From assembly GCA_030431945.1 (NCBI GenBank), contig JAUIIF010000242.1, positions 1 through 6,857 on the forward strand: DNA of 6,857 bases, written 5' to 3'. Origin of the DNA: Bacteroidia bacterium. Its GTDB lineage: Bacteria; Bacteroidota; Bacteroidia; Chitinophagales; Saprospiraceae. A program made the translations under genes and the position numbers. The notes beneath the pieces are model-generated. The model had not been told where the DNA came from and ran no database searches. It saw only the letters and a list, made by a program, of their open reading frames with translations. Each line of letters begins with the position of its first letter. Position 1 is the stretch's first letter. This document shows positions 6,612 to 6,857 of this stretch, piece by piece.

Positions 6612-6857
6612 ATGAAGATTTTACTCCTGACCAAAAAGTTCCCCTACCCGCTGAAAGATGGTGAGAGCCAGGCTATTCACGGCCTGAGCAAAAGCCTCAG
6701 TGAATTCGGGTGTGAAGTGAGCTTATTGGCGATGAATACCAGTAAACACTTCTTTTCGGGCTCGGAATTGCCGGAAAAAATGGCGCACTACCGGGAAGTA
6801 AGGACGGTAGCCGTGGATAACGCCATCAGCCCAATAGATGCTTTTGGTAACCTGGTG
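6612..6857 (+). CDS. Probable glycosyltransferase, N-terminal fragment (runs off right edge)
   Basis: The first 82 codons begin MKILLLTKKFPYPLKDGESQ, the typical start of a GT-B fold glycosyltransferase (GT4-like group). It has a first beta strand KILLLT, then a [KR]-x-P-x-P-x-x-x-G-type loop, a helix AIHGLSKSLSEFG and a second strand CEVSLLAMN. In that fold this loop lies in the acceptor-binding N-terminal domain; the nucleotide-sugar site is in the missing C-terminal half, so donor and acceptor cannot be named. Such enzymes build surface polysaccharides, glycolipids or glycoproteins. There is no signal peptide, so it should act in the cytoplasm or at the inner face of the membrane. The start ATG is the first in frame and begins the first strand; no clear Shine-Dalgarno sequence precedes it, as is common in Bacteroidota. 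It is 264 bases downstream of the peptidase gene and beyond a terminator, so it probably starts a new transcription unit. Confidence 0.75.
   Translation, partial: MKILLLTKKFPYPLKDGESQAIHGLSKSLSEFGCEVSLLAMNTSKHFFSGSELPEKMAHYREVRTVAVDNAISPIDAFGNLV

Noticed and set aside
1136..6857. A new multi-gene system linking the type IX cargo, lipoprotein and M1 peptidase
   Set aside because: The genes are separated by gaps with their own promoter or terminator signals, belong to common families, and show no functional link beyond extracytoplasmic location.

Overview
The window joins two pieces of DNA that do not look as if they come from one organism. Positions 1 to about 1120 are extremely GC-rich. On the minus strand they encode the ketosynthase (KS) domain of a type I polyketide or polyunsaturated-fatty-acid synthase. 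By my count only about 20 of its 374 codons end in A or T, which suggests a high-GC bacterium such as a myxobacterium or actinobacterium. From about 1140 to the end, base composition and codon use are moderate. The genes there are typical of Bacteroidota, probably the Saprospiria/Lewinella group: a secreted protein with a gliding-motility/type IX secretion C-terminal domain, a lipoprotein, an M1 peptidase, and promoter elements of the Bacteroidota TAnnTTTG type. The most economical reading is a chimeric contig or clone joined between about 1121 and 1138. Recent transfer is possible but less likely, because the junction cuts the secreted protein at its signal peptide.

Layout: (1) 1-1123, minus strand, N-terminal part of the KS gene, running off the left edge exactly at the last catalytic histidine. 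(2) About 1136-2941, plus strand, secreted multidomain adhesin-like protein without its signal peptide. The open frame continues upstream to position 2 only because the antisense of the GC-rich KS gene lacks stops, so the apparent 979-residue protein is an artefact. (3) 3082-4176, plus strand, lipoprotein of the periplasmic solute-binding fold, resembling Fe(III)-binding proteins but without the usual tyrosine pair, with a perfect TACCTTTG promoter element just upstream. (4) 4177-4481, a 305-base gap with terminator-like hairpins, a small palindrome and a promoter candidate. (5) 4482-6347, plus strand, exported M1-family zinc metallopeptidase with all expected motifs. (6) 6348-6611, a gap with a 12-bp terminator-like hairpin. 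(7) 6612 to the right edge, plus strand, start of a probable glycosyltransferase.

The Bacteroidota genes look like separately transcribed housekeeping or envelope genes, each with its own gap, rather than one operon. Three of them act outside the cytoplasm (type IX cargo, lipoprotein, exported peptidase). I see no phage, insertion sequence, CRISPR array, tRNA, rRNA or defence system, and no convincing new multi-gene system. The junction is the observation that matters most.
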